Below are positions 17,389 through 26,185 of a stretch of DNA of 64,000 nt, in pieces (position 1 is the first letter of the stretch; every line of letters starts with the position of its first letter). This stretch comes from Mucilaginibacter sp. Bleaf8 (lineage in GTDB: Bacteria; Bacteroidota; Bacteroidia; Sphingobacteriales; Sphingobacteriaceae): the NCBI RefSeq assembly GCF_018390515.1, contig NZ_JAHBBK010000003.1:682001-746000 (forward strand), written 5' to 3'. Under the pieces are notes generated by a model. The model worked only from the letters and a program-made list of their open reading frames with translations. It was not told the origin of the DNA and did not search any database. The position numbers and the translations under genes are program-made.

Positions 17389-17664
17389 TTAACTGGCTAC
17401 CTGTTGGGTGGTGTCCAGCGCTTTCAACAGATGTATATGATCGTTCTGTAACAAATCAACCATATCCACATCCAGTATGGATGCTATCTGAAATACCCGT
17501 TCAAGGGTGATTTTGGTATAACCTAACTCAATTTTGCTGTAGGCATTTTGTGAAATGTCCAGCTTCATGGCCAGGTATTCCTGTGTGTAATTGCGGTATT
17601 CTCTTACTTTTCGAATATTAATCGCTACGGCTTTAACTTTAGCTTCGAGCACGTCTTTCAACAT
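17389..17664 (-). CDS. XRE-family helix-turn-helix regulator
   Basis: This 91-residue protein starts at ATG 17664; a longer TTG start at 17706 adds unlikely residues. A single Cro/C1-type helix-turn-helix spans residues about 13-70 (IRKVREYRNYTQEYLAMKLDISQNAYSKIELG, then ITLERVFQIASILDVDMVDLL). The short tail has no ligand or protease domain. Its likely site is the palindrome just past its stop codon. It is not paired with an obvious toxin, since the HD gene downstream is of normal metabolic type, so an antitoxin role is not supported. Confidence 0.88.
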   Translation of the reverse strand: MLKDVLEAKVKAVAINIRKVREYRNYTQEYLAMKLDISQNAYSKIELGYTKITLERVFQIASILDVDMVDLLQNDHIHLLKALDTTQQVAS

Positions 17665-17770
17665 AAGTATCGTTGTTGGTACACCTATACCTACGGAGAA
17701 AAACAACTACCGGTTTTACAACTTTATTTCAAGTTAATTTTATAACCTAATATGTTGTGCTGCGTTGGTT

Positions 17771-18277
17771 TTATTGCCCGTTAACATCATAGCTAACCGT
17801 TACCGCAGGCAGCAAGGTAGCCATATCCAGCGGAACAGGATTGTAAGCTAAAATAGGCTTGCGCTTTTGATAGAAAGCATACATGGCTTTTTGCAACGCC
17901 GGGTTAGTCTTATCTGCTGGTACGTTGATGTTCAAAGTAAAGTAGATAATGAAATCGTGCAGTTTCTCATCATCAGGAATTATCCACTTATGGTTGGATT
18001 TTTTCAGCGCTTCAATAAAAGGCAGGGTCAGTAAATAATCGTCAGCATAGTAAACGATAATTTTTTGTATGTCGCCGTTCAGGTTAGCCGTAAATTTAAA
18101 TACGGCAGTACCGGTAGCTCTTTGGCTTATAATCTCGTTAGGAACAATAACGTTGGTTTTAAAAAACTGCGTCATTACATCCTTGCCTCCCTGAAACGGA
18201 AAAGCCATTTCTCGTTTCTGGGCTACGGCAAAAATTGATGTGAATACAAGCGCGGCTAAGATGATAATCTGTTTCAT
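17771..18277 (-). CDS. Secreted protein with possible TonB-C-like domain
   Basis: This 168-residue protein has a signal peptide (MKQIIILAALVFTSIFAVAQ). Residues about 50-110 (GTAVFKFTANLNGDIQKIIV followed by LPFIEALKKS and a W) resemble the beta-alpha-beta pattern of the TonB C-terminal domain often found in small periplasmic Bacteroidota proteins. No transmembrane anchor or proline-rich linker of a true TonB is present. Its ATG directly abuts the stop of the upstream methyltransferase gene, so the two are co-transcribed. The function is unknown. Confidence 0.65.
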   Translation of the reverse strand: MKQIIILAALVFTSIFAVAQKREMAFPFQGGKDVMTQFFKTNVIVPNEIISQRATGTAVFKFTANLNGDIQKIIVYYADDYLLTLPFIEALKKSNHKWIIPDDEKLHDFIIYFTLNINVPADKTNPALQKAMYAFYQKRKPILAYNPVPLDMATLLPAVTVSYDVNGQ

Positions 18278-19450
18278 TTATTCTGCTTTGGGTTCGCGTT
18301 TACTGCCTTCGTATATGGTATATTCTAATAAGCGGCAATCCAGCTTACCATTATAAAATTCAATTCTGCGTGATGCCTGCAGGCCAATCTTCTTGGCCAG
18401 GTCAGGGTTACCGGTAAACACGTATCCGCGATACCCTTTGCATTGCTGCTTTAAGTAATCACCAATGCGCCGGTAGGTGGCTTCGAGCTTGGTATGCGTA
18501 CCCAGGCGTTCGCCATATTCGGGGTTAAACATCACTATACCATGCTGTTCGGGTACTTCAGTATCTGCAAAATCACAAACAGCAAAATCAATCAAATGTT
18601 CTACGCCTGCGGTTCTGGCATTTTTGCGGGCTATATCTACCGCATCGTCAGATATATCGGTAGCGATGATTTTAAAACCGGTTTCTTTTTTTGCTTTATC
18701 CTTCAGCTTGCGGCGCTCTGTAAAAAACACCTGCTCATCGTACCCTATCAGGTGCATAAAGGCATAATTCATACGGAACAGGCCGGGGTGCTTATCGGTA
18801 GCCAGCAGGGCGGCCTCAATAGCCAGCGTGCCCGAGCCGCACATGGGGTTGATAAAGGTACTTTGCCTGTCCCAACCCGTAGCCATAATGGTTGATGCAG
18901 CCAATGCTTCCAGCATAGGCGCCTTGCCCGGAATTTTACGGTAGCTGTGTTTGGCCAGCGTTTCGCCCGAGGTATCCACAAACATTTCGGCACGGTTATC
19001 CTGCCAGTACAGGTGCAATACGGCCTTGTTCAGTTCCGGACCGGAATTTGGCCGGATGCCGATCTTGCTTTTTATACGATCAACCACGGCATCTTTTACC
19101 TTTACGTTGGCAAAAAGCGGGGTACGAATGTGCTCGTTATTTACATTGGAGGTAATGGAAAAATAGCCCGAAAAATCGATCAGGGTTTCCCATTCCAGCT
19201 GTACCAGCTGATCATATAACTGTTGTGGATCCTCGGCCTCAAATGTTTTTAACGAATACAGTATCTGGCTGGCGCAGCGCAGATTCAGGTTGAGCGGTAT
19301 ACAATCGTTAACCGTTCCTACAAGCTCCACCCCCGTCGGGAAGGCTCGTGTTATGGTATAACCCAGGGCCTCAACCTCCTGTTGCAGGTAGGATGAAAGG
19401 CGCTTATTGCAGGTTATAATGATTTTACTTTCTGTGTTGAAAACTTGCAT
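18278..19450 (-). CDS. THUMP-domain RNA methyltransferase (RlmL/Trm14-like)
   Basis: This 390-residue protein has an N-terminal THUMP RNA-binding domain (about 45-150) and a C-terminal Rossmann methyltransferase (about 160-385). S-adenosylmethionine motifs are FINPMCGSGTLAIEA and IIATDISDDAVDIARKNA. The catalytic N-P-P-Y is N-P-E-Y-G-E-R here. The family makes N2-methylguanosine in 23S rRNA or tRNA; the exact target is not readable. ATG 19450 is chosen because a TAnnTTTG promoter sits between it and a further ATG at 19501. The secreted protein gene follows without a gap. Confidence 0.9.
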   Translation of the reverse strand: MQVFNTESKIIITCNKRLSSYLQQEVEALGYTITRAFPTGVELVGTVNDCIPLNLNLRCASQILYSLKTFEAEDPQQLYDQLVQLEWETLIDFSGYFSITSNVNNEHIRTPLFANVKVKDAVVDRIKSKIGIRPNSGPELNKAVLHLYWQDNRAEMFVDTSGETLAKHSYRKIPGKAPMLEALAASTIMATGWDRQSTFINPMCGSGTLAIEAALLATDKHPGLFRMNYAFMHLIGYDEQVFFTERRKLKDKAKKETGFKIIATDISDDAVDIARKNARTAGVEHLIDFAVCDFADTEVPEQHGIVMFNPEYGERLGTHTKLEATYRRIGDYLKQQCKGYRGYVFTGNPDLAKKIGLQASRRIEFYNGKLDCRLLEYTIYEGSKREPKAE

Positions 19451-19458
19451 TTTGTGTA

Positions 19459-19491
19459 CAAATTTATGAATTAAATATGCCCGATTTACAA
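19459..19491 (-). promoter_or_regulatory. Promoter of the THUMP methyltransferase gene
   Basis: On the minus strand TTG (19491-19489), 22 bases of spacer and TAAATTTG (19466-19459) form a Bacteroidota-type promoter. The -7 box ends only 8 bases before the ATG, so the leader would be a few bases at most. Confidence 0.55.
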
Positions 19492-19528
19492 TCTTAAACA
19501 TTAACTTTACGTTTTATATAGAAGTATT

Positions 19529-19891
19529 ATGGATATTAAAGGCAAAGTACATGAGGTGTCGCCTGTGCAGCAGGTTACCGACTCCTTAAAGAAGAGAGAG
19601 CTGATCGTAGAATATATTGAAAATCCGCAATACCCTGAATATATCAAATTTGAAGCTATTCAGGATCGTTGCAGCTTACTGGATAATGTACGTGTAGGTG
19701 ATGACGTGGAAGTGTTTTTCAATCTGCGTGGTCGTCCATGGACTGACAGAACCGGTAAAAAAAGTTATTTTAATACCCTGCAACTATGGCGTATTAATGT
19801 AGTGAGTGGTGGTGCTGCAAGCGCTACTCCAGAGTACGCTCCACCGGTTGATATCAACTCGGCTCCGGATGATGACGATCTGCCATTCTAA
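19529..19891 (+). CDS. DUF3127 protein (single-strand-binding-like OB fold)
   Basis: This 120-residue protein has its core at residues about 1-95 (MDIKGKVHEVSPVQQVTDSL, ELIVEYIENPQYPEYIKFEA, NLRGRPWTDRTGKKSYFNTL). This is the DUF3127 pattern, an OB-fold domain related to single-stranded DNA-binding proteins. The C-terminal tail is acidic and ends DDDDLPF, like the SSB tip that recruits repair proteins. A nucleic-acid-binding role is therefore inferred. The gene stands alone, divergent from the methyltransferase gene. Confidence 0.85.
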   Translation: MDIKGKVHEVSPVQQVTDSLKKRELIVEYIENPQYPEYIKFEAIQDRCSLLDNVRVGDDVEVFFNLRGRPWTDRTGKKSYFNTLQLWRINVVSGGAASATPEYAPPVDINSAPDDDDLPF

Positions 19892-19902
19892 GGCAATCTT
19901 AT

Positions 19903-19998
19903 AAAACCCGCTAATGGGTTTTGTTATATAAAACATCGAATACTGATTGGAATGACAGGCATTAAGCTGGTCATTTTTATAGCAGGATTCGATGTTTT
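19903..19998 (+). terminator. Two hairpins after the DUF3127 gene
   Basis: A small stem AAAACCC/GGGTTTT (19903-19909, 19916-19922) is followed by a 12-bp perfect stem (19930-19941 with 19987-19998) with a 45-base loop and a T-run after it. Either may terminate transcription. Confidence 0.6.
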
Positions 19999-20105
19999 TT
20001 GTTTTAATGGGGATGTAGGATGTTTGTAGTGTAACAATCTTTCTATTATCCGCACCTGAATCAATTGTTTTGTATATTGGTTTACGCATCAATTACAGCA
20101 ATTAC

Positions 20106-21458
20106 ATGAGATTTAAATTTCTACTTCCTCTGCTTTTTGCCGTGCCTGCAATGGCACAAACCACAATCATAAAGCAGGACGCATTCATCACTCAGATGAA
20201 TGCCGAAGTATCCTCCAAAAATATTGAAGCTATAGTTCGTAAGCTGGTCAGCTTTAAAACCCGGCATACGTTAAGTGATACTACCAGCAAAACCCAGGGT
20301 ATAGGTGCAGCCCGTAACTGGATCAAGGCCGAAATGGAGCGCTATGCGGCTGCCTCTGGCGGCCGCATGCATGTGGGGTTTGATATTTTTACCCAGCCGG
20401 CAGGCGGCCGTATTGATAAGCCAACAGTTCTTAAAAATGTGCTGGCGGTACTAAAAGGTACTGACCCTGCCGATAGCCGCATCTATATCGTATCGGGCCA
20501 TTATGATTCGCGGGTGAATGATGTTATGGATACCAAATCATTTGCGCCGGGCGCTGTAGATGACGCCTCGGGTACGGCCGTTTCTATGGAGCTGGCCCGG
20601 GTAATGGCTTCGCGGCAGTTCCCGGCTACCATTATTTTTATGGCAGTTGCTGGCGAGGAGCAGGGCCTGAATGGATCAACCAACGTAGCCAGGCGAGCCA
20701 AGGCCGAAAACTGGAACGTGGATGCCATGCTGAACAACGATATAGTAGGCAATACGTATGGTATGGAAACCGGGCTGAAAGATAACCGCCGCATTCGTGT
20801 ATTTAGCGAAGGTGTACCCTCCACAGCGGCAGGCAATGAGCGGGCACTGGCCAGCTTGATTGGTAATGGTGGCGAAAATGATAGTCCGTCGCGCCAGTTG
20901 GCCCGTTATATAAAAGAGGTGGGCGAACGCTATGTAAGCCAGCTGGATGTAAAGCTGATTTATCGTCGCGACCGCTTTTTGCGTGGAGGCGATCACACAC
21001 CGTTTTTACAGAATGGATTTACGGCTGTTCGGTTCACCGAAATGAATGAAGACTTTAACCGACAGCACCAGAATGTGCGTAAGGAAAACGGTGTAGATTA
21101 CGGCGATATGCCCGATTTTGCCGATTACGATTACATACAAAAAGTGGCCCGCATGAACCTTTCTGTACTGGCCAACCTGGCCCTGGCACCAGCCGAACCA
21201 CAAAGTGTAGGCATAACCACCAGCGGCCTTACCAACAAAACGACGTTAAAGTGGGAGGCACCCAAAGCAGGCAAAAAGCCAGCCGGCTATTATGTACTAA
21301 TGCGCGAAACAATCAGCCCGTACTGGGAAAAGAAATTTTATGTAACCGGTACGGAAGCCACGCTGGATTACTCGAAAGATAATTACTTTTTTGCCGTACA
21401 AGCCGTAGATACCGATGGGCACGAGAGCTTGCCAGTATATCCAAATCCTATCCGGTAA
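20106..21458 (+). CDS. Secreted M28-family zinc aminopeptidase
   Basis: This 450-residue protein has a signal peptide (MRFKFLLPLLFAVPAMAQ). The M28 catalytic core carries all the expected metal and catalytic residues: His in SGHYDSR, Asp in GAVDDASG, Glu pair in AGEEQG, Asp in NNDIVG and His in GGDHTPF. From about residue 365 there is a C-terminal beta-sandwich of FN3-like character (TTLKWEAPKAGKKPAGYYVL). It should remove N-terminal residues from peptides in the periplasm or outside. ATG 20106 is chosen over an upstream TTG because it starts a good signal peptide. A strong terminator follows. Confidence 0.9.
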   Translation: MRFKFLLPLLFAVPAMAQTTIIKQDAFITQMNAEVSSKNIEAIVRKLVSFKTRHTLSDTTSKTQGIGAARNWIKAEMERYAAASGGRMHVGFDIFTQPAGGRIDKPTVLKNVLAVLKGTDPADSRIYIVSGHYDSRVNDVMDTKSFAPGAVDDASGTAVSMELARVMASRQFPATIIFMAVAGEEQGLNGSTNVARRAKAENWNVDAMLNNDIVGNTYGMETGLKDNRRIRVFSEGVPSTAAGNERALASLIGNGGENDSPSRQLARYIKEVGERYVSQLDVKLIYRRDRFLRGGDHTPFLQNGFTAVRFTEMNEDFNRQHQNVRKENGVDYGDMPDFADYDYIQKVARMNLSVLANLALAPAEPQSVGITTSGLTNKTTLKWEAPKAGKKPAGYYVLMRETISPYWEKKFYVTGTEATLDYSKDNYFFAVQAVDTDGHESLPVYPNPIR

Positions 21459-21470
21459 AATGATGTTAGG

Positions 21471-21508
21471 CAAAAGCGAACAGGTCGTCACCTGTACGCT
21501 TTTGTTTT
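21471..21508 (+). terminator. Terminator after the M28 peptidase gene
   Basis: CAAAAGCG-AACAGGT (21471-21485) pairs with ACCTGT-ACGCTTTTG (21490-21504) around a 4-base loop, followed by four T. Confidence 0.85.
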
Positions 21509-21527
21509 AAGTCCGGTATTAGCAAAA

Positions 21528-21554
21528 TTGCTTATACCTAAATTTCTACATTTG
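21528..21554 (+). promoter_or_regulatory. Promoter of the rhomboid gene
   Basis: TTG (21528-21530), 16 bases and TACATTTG (21547-21554) form a full promoter match. The ATG lies only 5 bases after the -7 box, so the transcript is probably leaderless or nearly so. Confidence 0.6.
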
Positions 21555-21559
21555 GCATC

Positions 21560-23008
21560 ATGGCATCAGAGAATAACTCAAGTTTTGAACAGCAAATAGA
21601 CCTCGGCGGATTACACCAGGAAAAGTTTGTTGTAATAGCGGCCGAAGCTGCAGTGCAGCTAAACTGGTCTGTTGAGTATGTGAGTAAAAGCGGGTTGGTT
21701 GCCACTCGTACTTCTGATGTGCTGCAGGTTATTGTACGGCCGGAAGGTGCAATGATCAGAAGTGAGTGTAATGAAGATTTGGAAGCAGGTGCGGAGAGAA
21801 GCCGGCGCAACGTTGATGAATTTATAAGTGCATTAGAAACGGTTAGTGCCACGGCTACGGAGCAACAGCTGCAGGAATGGTATGCTACGCATGAGCAGGC
21901 ACTGAGTTCAACCGGCGTGGATTTACTGGCAGAACCGAATGCCAAAACATCTTTTAAGGATATATTATCCTTTTTTGTTCCACGTAAAAACTACTTTGTT
22001 ACACCGTTATTGGTTGATATCAACATCCTGCTGTTTATCATCATGGTGGCAACCGGGGCTAACATACTTTCGCCCGATGGGGAATATCTGATAAAGTGGG
22101 GCGCTAATTTCCGTCCATATATTTTGGATGGGCAATGGTGGCGCTTATTTACCAATATGTTTTTGCACATCGGTATACTGCACCTAGTCATAAATATGTA
22201 TGCGTTGGTTTACATTGGCTTAATGTTGGAGCCCTATTTGGGTAAATTACGTTTTGCCGTAGCCTATGTGCTGGCTGGTATTGCCGGTAGTGTGCTGAGC
22301 GTTTACTGGCATCCATTAACCCTTAGTGCCGGTGCGTCGGGCGCTATATTTGGTATGTACGGCGTGTTTTTATCGCTGCTTACTACCAATGTAATACACA
22401 AAGCTGTGCGTAACGCCTTGTTCTCGAGTATAGTCATATTCGTTGTTTTAAACCTGGGTATTGGCATAAGAGGAGGCATCGATAACGCGGCACACATTGG
22501 TGGTTTAATAGGTGGCATTATAGTGGGATACATCTTTTATCCGTCATTAATAAAGCCTAAGCTGACCTGGCTTAAATATATAACTGCAGGCACCGCCATG
22601 ATTTTAATTTTGGTAGTGTCGGCAGTGGTTTGCAAAAGTATTCCGGATGATATACGGCAATATCAAACCAAAATGGATCAGGTAATAGCTAATGAAAAAA
22701 TGGCTCTGCAGGTTTTTAAACTGCCCGGTCATACGCCCGCAAAAATCATTATAGAGAACCTGCAAAATAAAGGCATTGCTGTTTGGCAACAGAGTATCCG
22801 TTTATTAACCGAAGCCGATAAGCTGGACATACCGGATGAATTACACGAGCGAAACAAGCAATATCAGCACTATTGTGAGCTGCGTATAAAAAGCTACCAA
22901 CTGATTATGAAAAAGGTAAGCGAGAATACCACGCGTTATGATGCCGGGATTGAAGCTTGTAACAGTGAGATAGAGCAGGTAATTAATGCTATTAAAGCAG
23001 AAAAATAG
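21560..23008 (+). CDS. Rhomboid-family intramembrane serine protease
   Basis: This 482-residue protein has a soluble N-terminal domain (about 1-140) without a recognised family, a six-helix rhomboid domain (about 150-340) and a helical C-terminal part (about 350-482). The catalytic dyad is present: Ser at residue about 260 in GASGAIFG and His at about 312 in NAAHIGGLIGG. The loop residues NMFLHIGILHLVINM match the usual W-R/H-x-x-x-N-M pattern. It cleaves transmembrane segments in the inner membrane; the substrates are unknown. It stands alone between two terminators. Confidence 0.92.
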   Translation: MASENNSSFEQQIDLGGLHQEKFVVIAAEAAVQLNWSVEYVSKSGLVATRTSDVLQVIVRPEGAMIRSECNEDLEAGAERSRRNVDEFISALETVSATATEQQLQEWYATHEQALSSTGVDLLAEPNAKTSFKDILSFFVPRKNYFVTPLLVDINILLFIIMVATGANILSPDGEYLIKWGANFRPYILDGQWWRLFTNMFLHIGILHLVINMYALVYIGLMLEPYLGKLRFAVAYVLAGIAGSVLSVYWHPLTLSAGASGAIFGMYGVFLSLLTTNVIHKAVRNALFSSIVIFVVLNLGIGIRGGIDNAAHIGGLIGGIIVGYIFYPSLIKPKLTWLKYITAGTAMILILVVSAVVCKSIPDDIRQYQTKMDQVIANEKMALQVFKLPGHTPAKIIIENLQNKGIAVWQQSIRLLTEADKLDIPDELHERNKQYQHYCELRIKSYQLIMKKVSENTTRYDAGIEACNSEIEQVINAIKAEK

Positions 23009-23013
23009 TGTAA

Positions 23014-23047
23014 AAAAACGAGACACCCTTAAAAGTGTCTCGTTTTT
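23014..23047. terminator. Bidirectional terminator between the rhomboid and ABC permease genes
   Basis: A perfect 13-bp stem (23014-23026 with 23035-23047) with A-run and T-run flanks lies between two convergent genes. Confidence 0.85.
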
Positions 23048-23069
23048 ATGGATGTATGATAGGGTAGGC

Positions 23070-23855
23070 TTATTTTACACTTTTGCGTTGCACAATAAAG
23101 TAACCGCAAATAAAGATTACAAAACCGATAGCCATACTTGCGCAAACCTCTTTTGTAAACAGATCAATGCCTGCATTAGCCTGCCTGCCCAAGCTCATGA
23201 TAGATAGCAATGGTTGAGAGAATGGTACCAGATAAGCATGTTCCCATTTGGCATTGCCTGCCAGTATACCGCCTATAATAGTACCCACAAAGCCTACGCC
23301 CATTGGTTTCAAAAAATCAACCCAAAGCAGGCTTAATAAAAATTGCAGCGAGAGAATGCTTAGTGAAGCTAAAAAAAGCTTAAAATAAATCTGAAATAAA
23401 GCCTTTTCCATGTGGTAATCGCTAAACTTCAATTCGGGTTTCATAATGCTCAGCAAGTTGCCAAAGCCTAAAGTTAAAATGGCAAACAGCAGCATGCATA
23501 ATAAAACAAGCAGCATGGCATATACATATTTAGCACTGTACATAGCCCATTTGGAAATGGGCAGCGTAAACAGCATCTTCCAGGTATCGGCTTTATGTTC
23601 TACACTATTTACCGAGTAGGCTATAAAAACTACAAACATGGGCAGTAAAAATGAGCCCATCATGCCTAATGGTATACCGGCAAACTGTATCCATAAACCC
23701 ATTGCAGGCGTTGCCGAAAACTTGGCGCTTTTCAGGAAAAAGCCAAGCGTTACCAAAGCAGTTATTAACAGGGGTAAAAGTATGGCGCTCCAAAAGCCTA
23801 AGGTTTTCCGGCTTTTATAAAATTCGGATTGCAGGGACAGGAAAAATCCTTTCAT
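23070..23855 (-). CDS. ABC-2 type permease
   Basis: This 261-residue membrane protein has about six hydrophobic segments and the N-terminus FFLSLQSEFYKSRKTLGFW, typical of ABC-2 permeases that export lipids, peptides or antibiotics. The YSVNSVEHKADTWKMLFTLPISKW segment before a membrane helix is characteristic of BcrB/LanG-type permeases, often part of immunity or antimicrobial-peptide resistance exporters. The start lies 8 bases after the ATPase stop, so it is the last gene of a three-gene operon. The substrate is unknown. Confidence 0.88.
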   Translation of the reverse strand: MKGFFLSLQSEFYKSRKTLGFWSAILLPLLITALVTLGFFLKSAKFSATPAMGLWIQFAGIPLGMMGSFLLPMFVVFIAYSVNSVEHKADTWKMLFTLPISKWAMYSAKYVYAMLLVLLCMLLFAILTLGFGNLLSIMKPELKFSDYHMEKALFQIYFKLFLASLSILSLQFLLSLLWVDFLKPMGVGFVGTIIGGILAGNAKWEHAYLVPFSQPLLSIMSLGRQANAGIDLFTKEVCASMAIGFVIFICGYFIVQRKSVK

Positions 23856-23863
23856 GATAAGGT

Positions 23864-24763
23864 TCAGGCTTGTTGTGTAATGTTCAGGAAGAGTTCTTCC
23901 AGGTCTTTTTGTACTTTAAATATGCTGTAAACCGGATGTTCGTTTTCGTTAAGCCGGGCATTAATAGCAGCCATCTCCTGTTTGGAATTATAAGGTAAGG
24001 TGAGGTAATCGTTGGTTACGTTCGAAATAGGGTAGCCCTGAGCTTTCAGAAAGTTGGCAGCATCTGCCGTGTTTTCGGTTTCGATTTGGACCTGCGGCTG
24101 GCTGATGGCACCCAATTCACTGATACTACCCTGAAACAGCATACTGCCTTGGTTGATAATACCCACATGCGTAGCCATGCGCTCCATTTCGGCCAGCAAA
24201 TGGCTGGATATAAAGATGGTTTTGCCTTGTTGTTTTGCCAGCTTAATAATCAGCTCGCGCATTTCAATAATACCGTTTGGGTCCAGGCCATTAGTAGGCT
24301 CGTCCAGCAATAAAAGCTGCGGATCGGCCAGCAGCGCCAGAGCTATACCTAACCGCTGTTTCATACCTAATGAGTAATTGCCGGCTTTTTTATGGGCGGC
24401 ATCGCTCAGGTGTACCAGCTTCAGCATGTCGTCAACACGGTTGGTGTTAACGCTTAAAAGACGGGCACGGTTAATCAGGTTCTCTTTTCCGGTAAGGTGG
24501 GTATAAATGGCAGGTTGCTCAATCAATGAGCCTACGTTGCGCAGTATATGAATACGGTTGCCGGGTAAATCCTGCCCGAAAATGCTGATGCTGCCTTGCT
24601 GTATTTTCAGCAGGTTGAGCAGTAATTTTATGGTGGTGGTTTTACCTGCACCGTTGGGGCCCAAAAAGCCGAATACACTGCCTTCGGGTACCTGTAATGA
24701 TAATGATTTAACTACTGTCTGATTGCCAAAGTGGTAGGTTAAATCGTTGGTGCTGATTACCAT
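23864..24763 (-). CDS. ABC transporter ATP-binding protein
   Basis: This 299-residue ATPase has Walker [10 protein letters not shown], the signature YSLGMKQRLGIAL, Walker B LLLLDEPTNGLDP and a switch His in SSHLL. The C-terminal 80 residues form the accessory domain seen in the BcrA/CcmA type drug and peptide exporters. It powers the permease at 23070-23855. Its ATG overlaps the stop codon region of the small membrane protein gene by 7 bases. The divergent LytS/LytR pair likely controls it. Confidence 0.93.
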   Translation of the reverse strand: MVISTNDLTYHFGNQTVVKSLSLQVPEGSVFGFLGPNGAGKTTTIKLLLNLLKIQQGSISIFGQDLPGNRIHILRNVGSLIEQPAIYTHLTGKENLINRARLLSVNTNRVDDMLKLVHLSDAAHKKAGNYSLGMKQRLGIALALLADPQLLLLDEPTNGLDPNGIIEMRELIIKLAKQQGKTIFISSHLLAEMERMATHVGIINQGSMLFQGSISELGAISQPQVQIETENTADAANFLKAQGYPISNVTNDYLTLPYNSKQEMAAINARLNENEHPVYSIFKVQKDLEELFLNITQQA

Positions 24764-24969
24764 AGGTTTTGTTTAGATACCGAACATACCGCTTTTACCA
24801 GATGCACACCTTTATGAAACAGCGATTCTGTTTGCGATACAGAGGCTAAGCCGTTGGCAGAATAAGCTTTAGCTTGCTTAAACTGGTAGCTTATACCCAT
24901 TACCAAGGCAAACAGCACCGGGATCAGCAGCAGGATAAAAGGATTAAGGTTAAGTACTAACTTTTTCAT
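24757..24969 (-). CDS. Small membrane protein upstream of the ABC exporter
   Basis: This 70-residue protein has a single strong membrane helix (FILLLIPVLFALVMGISY) after a short basic N-terminus, then a polar periplasmic tail. Its 3' end overlaps the ATPase start by 7 bases, which argues for real, coupled translation. No family is recognised. It could be a regulatory or substrate-binding accessory subunit of the exporter, or a sensor component for the divergent LytS kinase; both are inference. Confidence 0.6.
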   Translation of the reverse strand: MKKLVLNLNPFILLLIPVLFALVMGISYQFKQAKAYSANGLASVSQTESLFHKGVHLVKAVCSVSKQNLW

Positions 24970-25022
24970 TGTGATTGTTTTGATGAAACAAAGGAATACT
25001 AAATAATCAACCCCCTAAAATC

Positions 25023-25064
25023 ATTTAGACTAACTGCCTGCATTTATAGATGAACGGTCTAAAT
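25023..25064. promoter_or_regulatory. Inverted repeat in the divergent ABC/LytS promoter region
   Basis: ATTTAGAC (25023-25030) and its exact complement GTCTAAAT (25057-25064) are separated by 26 bases, about 2.5 helix turns centre to centre plus the arms. They sit between the start of the exporter operon (24969) and that of the kinase (25171), where an autoregulatory site would be expected. Confidence 0.45.
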
Positions 25065-25170
25065 AGAGCCCTAACCCGTTCGTAGATAATTTTAGCCGAT
25101 TCATCGGTAAAAATGAGGCATGCATATATCTGCACCGCTGTATTTAATTCTAAATATTAATTTAGATGCG

Positions 25171-26184
25171 ATGAAAAAAGGCTGGCAGATATTCTGGCAT
25201 GTGGTGTTTTGGGCCATTATGTTTTCGTTTTTTATTGCTGTAGTACATAGCAATATGAAAGTAAGCGCGGTAAGTTTACTTATTACCTTTGGTGTGTTCG
25301 GGCTGGCTAATGTGGGTTTATTTTACCTCAATTACCTGTTTTATATACCACGGTTTCTGGATACCAAGCAATACCGCAAATACATTACGGCATTGGTTTT
25401 AACCATTCTGTGTATTGGGGTAAGTAAATATGGCCTGCGGGTGGTGTTACACCCATACATTGTATCGGGTAGCGAAAAGGAACAACTGCATTTTTGGTCG
25501 TACTTTTTAAGTACTGTATTTACCAGTGTACTTTTTATCTTTTTGAGTATTGTGCTGCAGTTTACGGTTGATTGGTTTTTGAATGAACGCATACAGCGTG
25601 ATCTGGAGAACCAGCGGCTTACAGCCGAACTGGCTTTATTAAAGTCACAGATCAATCCGCACTTTTTGTTTAATTCACTGAACAGCATCTACTCTTTGGC
25701 TTACCAGCGGGCCGATAACACGCCTGATGCCATCCTGAAACTATCGGAAATTATGCGTTACATGTTGTATGAGTGTAATGATAACAAAGTGGATTTGGCT
25801 AAAGAACTGCAATACCTGCAAAACTATATTGATATGCAGAAAATACGCTTCGGTAAAAATGCTTATGTTGATTTTGAAGTGAACGGTGTTGTAACCAATC
25901 AGCGTATTGTGCCGCTGCTTTTAATATCGTTTATTGAAAATGCCTTTAAGCATGGTGTAGCAAATGATGCAGAATCACCTATTGTGCTCAAGATTAATAT
26001 CAATGATGGGCACCTCGATTTTTACATGCACAATAAAAAGCATTTGCTTAACCGCGATGCCGCCGGTGGTATCGGTTTAAGTAATGTTAAGCGGCGTTTA
26101 AATCTGCTTTACCATAATAAATATAATTTGGTAATAAACGATACGGCCGATACTTATAGTTGCGAATTATCCTTAATTTTATAA
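25171..26184 (+). CDS. LytS-like sensor histidine kinase
   Basis: This 337-residue protein starts at ATG 25171; an earlier ATG at 25120 would add 17 atypical residues. There are four membrane helices (about 1-130), then a short coiled coil and a His_kinase domain with the phosphorylated His in LKSQINPHFLFNSLNSIYSL. The HATPase region has SFIENAFKHGV (N box) and GGIGLSNVKRRLNLLY (G box). No periplasmic sensor domain is present, so it likely senses in the membrane, perhaps through the exporter. The response regulator follows after one base. Confidence 0.93.
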   Translation: MKKGWQIFWHVVFWAIMFSFFIAVVHSNMKVSAVSLLITFGVFGLANVGLFYLNYLFYIPRFLDTKQYRKYITALVLTILCIGVSKYGLRVVLHPYIVSGSEKEQLHFWSYFLSTVFTSVLFIFLSIVLQFTVDWFLNERIQRDLENQRLTAELALLKSQINPHFLFNSLNSIYSLAYQRADNTPDAILKLSEIMRYMLYECNDNKVDLAKELQYLQNYIDMQKIRFGKNAYVDFEVNGVVTNQRIVPLLLISFIENAFKHGVANDAESPIVLKININDGHLDFYMHNKKHLLNRDAAGGIGLSNVKRRLNLLYHNKYNLVINDTADTYSCELSLIL

Positions 26185-26185
26185 C

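Noticed and set aside
17389..17664. Antitoxin of a toxin-antitoxin pair
   Set aside because: The neighbour is a normal-length HD phosphohydrolase and the secreted protein upstream is not toxin-like.
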